35,267 bases of DNA, from the NCBI GenBank assembly GCA_945902955.1, contig CAMDNO010000023.1:1-35267 (forward strand), read 5' to 3'. The notes beneath the pieces were generated by a model that made no database searches, had not been told where the DNA came from, and saw nothing but the letters and a program-made list of their open reading frames with translations. The stretch comes from Porphyromonas cangingivalis (GTDB lineage Bacteria > Bacteroidota > Bacteroidia > Bacteroidales > Paludibacteraceae). The translations under genes were made by a program, and so were the position numbers. Shown here one piece after another: positions 31,946-35,267 of this stretch (position 1 is the stretch's first letter; the number at the start of each line of letters is the position of its first letter).

Positions 31946-33673
31946 ATGACTTTAAATAAACGTCTATTTCTATACTTTTTTGGTACGTTTTTTATGCTTA
32001 CTGCTGCCATCACTTTTTTTCAATACCAACGCGAAAAAGATTTTAGGACGGAGCAGTTAGACCAACTTTTAAGTACCTACAACAACACTATTTACAAATA
32101 CATTCAGGAAAATAAAAACTCAATTTCTAATTTAGACAAATTGATTAAATATTTTCCTGACTCCACGTTAAGGGTTACTTTAATTGACATGACTGGAAAA
32201 GTGCTCTACGAAAACTCTGTAAAACAAGGCACAATTCTCGAAAATCATGGGCACCGCCCCGAAATAATTAATGCTACCAAATTAAAAACTGGCAAAGCTA
32301 TACGTTTATCTACCACAACAAATATTAACTATTATTATTTGGCTCACAAACACGATCAGTTTTTTGTTCGAACTGCTCTACCATACAATTTAAGTTTAGC
32401 AAACACTCTGAAAGCCAATACATTATTTTTGTATTTTATAGCTTTTATATTGTTGATAGCGGTAATTGTTTTATTTTTTATCACAAAAAGTTTTACTAAT
32501 TCGATTGATCGACTTTGGAAATTTACAGATAGAGTAGAAAATGGCGAAAAAATTGATACATCAATAAAATTTCCAAAAGATGAATTGGGCGATTTAAGTC
32601 GAAATATCGTTCACTTGTATCGAAAAATGGAAGAGGCAAAAGATGACGTTAATCATGAACGCGAAAAATTAAGTAAACATATTTTAATTTCGCAAGAAGG
32701 TTTGGGATTTTTCTCAGCCGACAAAAAAGAAATACTTACAAATCGTTATTTTGTACAATACGCCAGCGTGCTTACCGATTCGCAATTCGATAGTTCGGAA
32801 AAAATATTTGACTTGCTAGAGTTTGCTCAAATAAATAATTTTATAAACGAAAGTTTGCAACAAGAGAACTTATCTCGAAAGCGGATTTTAGTCGAAAAAA
32901 ACGGAAGGGTTTTCAACATCAGATGCATTGTTTTTCAGGATAATACCTTCGAAATATCTATAAATGACATTACTGCTCAAGAGCGCGAAAACGAATTGAA
33001 ACGACAGCTAACTCAAAACATTTCGCATGAGCTAAAAACACCTGTAAGCAGTATTATGGGCTATATGGAATCGATTTTGGAAAATCCCAATATTGATCCA
33101 AACAGACAGCGATTTTATATTGAGCGCTCGTTTATTCAAGCACAGCGCCTCTCGGCACTATTGCAGGATATTTCTATTTTAAATAAAATTGAAGAGTCGA
33201 ATCAACTTTTCGAAAAAGAAAATTGCGATGTAGCGCAAACAATTGAAGATGTACTGAATGACGTGCAATTAGAAATTGAAGAAAAAAATTGCACAATAGT
33301 TAGAAACTTCACACATCCATTGCAGTTAATTGGAAATAGATCGTTACTATATTCAATTTTTAGAAACTTTATTGACAATGCGTTGACTTATGCAGGTGAA
33401 AATTTAACAATTGATATAAATTGTTATCGTGAAGATGAATACTTCTTCTATTTCTCTTTTACCGACAATGGTGTAGGAATCCCCGAAAATCATTTAAGTA
33501 AAATTTTTGAACGTTTTTATCGCATCGACAAAGGGCGTAGCCGTAAACTTGGAGGCACAGGTCTTGGGCTATCGATTGTTAAAAATGCCGTACATTTTCA
33601 TAGGGGAAATATCTCAGCTAAAAATATACCTTCCGGAGGTTTAAGTTTTATCTTTTCGCTTCGTAAGTTGTAG
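31946..33673 (+). CDS. Membrane sensor histidine kinase
   Basis: This 575-residue kinase has one membrane helix at about residues 7-25, a periplasmic sensor domain of about 135 residues, a second helix at about 160-180 and a HAMP region to about 235. A PAS-like domain at about 245-340 (ILISQEGLGFFSADKKEILTN) lies before the kinase core. The H-box is NISHELKTP with phosphoacceptor H361. The ATP-binding boxes are NFIDNAL (N), DNGVGIP (G1), FERFYRIDKG (F) and GGTGLGLSI (G2), all intact. It is the cognate kinase of the upstream regulator, with PhoR-like architecture. The start at ATG 31946 leaves a short gap to the regulator's stop, so they are co-transcribed. Confidence 0.93.
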   Translation: MTLNKRLFLYFFGTFFMLTAAITFFQYQREKDFRTEQLDQLLSTYNNTIYKYIQENKNSISNLDKLIKYFPDSTLRVTLIDMTGKVLYENSVKQGTILENHGHRPEIINATKLKTGKAIRLSTTTNINYYYLAHKHDQFFVRTALPYNLSLANTLKANTLFLYFIAFILLIAVIVLFFITKSFTNSIDRLWKFTDRVENGEKIDTSIKFPKDELGDLSRNIVHLYRKMEEAKDDVNHEREKLSKHILISQEGLGFFSADKKEILTNRYFVQYASVLTDSQFDSSEKIFDLLEFAQINNFINESLQQENLSRKRILVEKNGRVFNIRCIVFQDNTFEISINDITAQERENELKRQLTQNISHELKTPVSSIMGYMESILENPNIDPNRQRFYIERSFIQAQRLSALLQDISILNKIEESNQLFEKENCDVAQTIEDVLNDVQLEIEEKNCTIVRNFTHPLQLIGNRSLLYSIFRNFIDNALTYAGENLTIDINCYREDEYFFYFSFTDNGVGIPENHLSKIFERFYRIDKGRSRKLGGTGLGLSIVKNAVHFHRGNISAKNIPSGGLSFIFSLRKL

Positions 33674-33693
33674 AAAAATATAAATACAAATCG

Positions 33694-33701
33694 TATCTTT
33701 G
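33694..33701 (+). promoter_or_regulatory. Promoter -7 element for mfd
   Basis: TATCTTTG followed by C matches TAnnTTTG exactly. A TTG at 33668-33670 is 23 bases upstream, a little long. It lies 25 bases before the chosen mfd start. Confidence 0.5.
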
Positions 33702-33726
33702 CAGCCTCAAAAAAGAAAATGATATT

Positions 33727-35267
33727 TTGAACCTTTCCGATTTGCAACAACGATTTGCTCAACATCCGCAGATAACTGCACTAACCCGTTGGGCTGACAC
33801 TGACGAATTAAACCTAAAAATTTCGGGTTTAAGTGGTTCGTCGTGTGCACTTGTGGCTACTTCATTGTTTTGGCTCCGACCTCATACGCAATTGATTGTA
33901 ATGAATGATGCCGACGAAGCCGGTTATCTGTACAACGATATTAAGCAAATTCTACCAGCCGACGAGGTATTTTATTATCCTTCGTCCTACAAAAAAGCTA
34001 TAAAACTGTCGCAACTCGATACTTCGAATGATATATTGCGTACCGAAGTACTTAATCGCCTGACAAACAATTTCATGCCTTGCATAGTGATTACCTATCC
34101 CGAAGCATTGATGCAAAAAGTAGTTTCGGCTTATGGTATAAAAACGCATACTCTCCGACTGAAAACTGGCGAAAGTTTGAGTATCGACTTTTTGACCGAA
34201 ATGCTCACAGAATATGGTTTTGAACGGGTAGATTTTGTTTACGAACCCGGACAATTTTCAGTTCGTGGTAGCATTGTGGATATATTTTCTTTTTCATACG
34301 AAATGCCTTTTCGCTGCGACTTTTTTGGTGATGAAGTAGAATCTATACGCGTATTTGATATCGAAACGCAGCTTTCGAAAGAAAAACGTTCGGAAGTGGA
34401 AATTATTCCGGATTTGAATCTGAATAAAAAATTAGATCAGGTTTCAATATTGGAATTTATACCCAATGAGACCTGGATAACTTTCAATACAGCTTCGTTT
34501 GTGCGTGAACGTATTAATATTTTGTACGATGAGGCACTTGTAAAAGCAAACGAAGGTGTTAATTCCACACCCGATTTGCACAAAAACCGCATTACCGGCG
34601 ATGAGTTTATACAACAAGCCATGACATTTCGTAAAATAGAATGGAACGTAACTTCGTATTTTAAAACAAAAGTCGAGATTAATTTCAATACGTCACCGCA
34701 ACCTATTTTTCATAAAAACTTTGACCTTGTTGCTAATAATTTGAAGCAAGGTGTAGCCGAAGGTTACGAACTTTATATACTGAGCGACAGCGTTAAGCAA
34801 ACCGACCGCATCAAATCTATTTTCGAAGACCGTGGCGATAATATCACATTTCAACCCATAAAAAACACCTTGCACGAGGGTTTTATCGACCACGATTTAT
34901 CCATTTATTGCTATACCGACCATCAGATTTTCGACCGTTTTCATAAATACCAATTACGCACCGACCGCACCCGTTTAGGAAAGGTTGTTTTAACACTCAA
35001 AGAGTTAAATCAATTCCGAGTGGGCGATTACATGGTTCACGTAGATCATGGTGTGGGAACTTTTGGTGGCTTGGTTCGTACCAATGTGAATGGTAAGATG
35101 CAGGAAATGGTGAAATTGATTTACAAAGATGATGATATTATTTTTGTAAGTATTCATTCGCTGCATCGCATATCAAAATACAAAGGCAAAGAAGGCGAAG
35201 CGCCACGCATTAATAAACTGGGTACAGGCGCTTGGGAGAGACTGAAAGAGCGCACCAAATCGAAGGT
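33727..35267 (+). CDS. mfd: Transcription-repair coupling factor Mfd (3' end outside window)
   Basis: Mfd releases RNA polymerase stalled at DNA damage and recruits UvrA. The reading frame has no stop from 33727 to the window edge, giving about 513 residues of an expected 1100 or so. The UvrB-like N-terminal part is recognisable from YGFERVDFVYEPGQFSVRG, SIVDIFSFSYEMPFRCDFFGDEVESIR and the later stretch RFHKYQLRTDRTRLGK. The RNA-polymerase-interacting domain starts at VGDYMVHVDHGVGTFGGL and continues to the edge (SIHSLHRISKYKG). The helicase motor is outside the window. I choose TTG 33727 as start because it fits the family's N-terminus (LNLSDLQQRFAQHPQI). The nearest ATG, 33719, is out of frame and stops after three codons. 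Confidence 0.92.
   Translation, partial: MNLSDLQQRFAQHPQITALTRWADTDELNLKISGLSGSSCALVATSLFWLRPHTQLIVMNDADEAGYLYNDIKQILPADEVFYYPSSYKKAIKLSQLDTSNDILRTEVLNRLTNNFMPCIVITYPEALMQKVVSAYGIKTHTLRLKTGESLSIDFLTEMLTEYGFERVDFVYEPGQFSVRGSIVDIFSFSYEMPFRCDFFGDEVESIRVFDIETQLSKEKRSEVEIIPDLNLNKKLDQVSILEFIPNETWITFNTASFVRERINILYDEALVKANEGVNSTPDLHKNRITGDEFIQQAMTFRKIEWNVTSYFKTKVEINFNTSPQPIFHKNFDLVANNLKQGVAEGYELYILSDSVKQTDRIKSIFEDRGDNITFQPIKNTLHEGFIDHDLSIYCYTDHQIFDRFHKYQLRTDRTRLGKVVLTLKELNQFRVGDYMVHVDHGVGTFGGLVRTNVNGKMQEMVKLIYKDDDIIFVSIHSLHRISKYKGKEGEAPRINKLGTGAWERLKERTKSK

Noticed and set aside
1-35267. tRNA, rRNA, CRISPR arrays, insertion sequences, prophage
   Set aside because: I looked for cloverleaf-type sequences, regularly spaced repeats, transposases and phage genes and saw none; only short tandem and palindromic repeats are present.

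Overview
The window looks like chromosomal DNA of a member of the Bacteroidetes, probably the order Bacteroidales. It is AT-rich, and many genes are preceded by the phylum's promoter form (TTG or TTTG about 20 bases before TAnnTTTG). It also carries families typical of that phylum: a fused ResB-CcsA protein, DUF1573, DUF4494, a DUF6922-like/AbiEii pair, and a large TPR protein beside an outer-membrane barrel. This placement rests on my recognition of families, not on a database search.

Region by region: (1) 1-9,300 holds the 3' part of a cytochrome c assembly gene (ccsBA), prfA, a two-gene AbiEii-type toxin/antitoxin-like module, pyrF, a DEAD-box RNA helicase, an unknown four-helix membrane protein and a secreted DUF1573 protein. 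(2) 9,397-12,113 holds meaB, an orphan beta-class DNA methyltransferase and tcdA; the last two overlap by one base. (3) 12,196-14,995 holds two divergent secreted proteins of unknown function. (4) 15,092-20,382 holds metK on the minus strand, then an acyl-CoA synthetase, a small secreted protein, a DUF4494 protein and a YggS-type PLP protein. (5) 20,407-26,966 is a minus-strand block: lipA, a zinc-ribbon NUDIX hydrolase, a 1011-residue TPR protein and an outer-membrane barrel. (6) 27,394-35,267 holds an oxaloacetate decarboxylase/pyruvate carboxylase-like carboxyltransferase, a U32 peptidase-family protein, a response regulator with its histidine kinase, and the 5' part of mfd, which runs off the right edge.

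Most of the window is housekeeping: translation termination, SAM, lipoate and pyrimidine synthesis, tRNA and rRNA modification, repair and cell envelope. The accessory elements are the AbiEii module between prfA and pyrF, the orphan methyltransferase, and a varied set of short intergenic repeats and hairpins. No rRNA, tRNA, CRISPR array, insertion sequence or prophage was seen.

The most interesting signals are regulatory or concern domain decay. A 24-base perfect palindrome lies just after the promoter of the carboxyltransferase gene, and a half-site lies before it. The same protein has a biotin-carrier-like tail with no lysine to biotinylate. In one intergenic gap the 3' arm of a terminator hairpin supplies the -33 element of the next promoter. 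Another gap has two GC-rich hairpins between 15-base direct repeats. I found no clear evidence of an entirely new multi-gene system.
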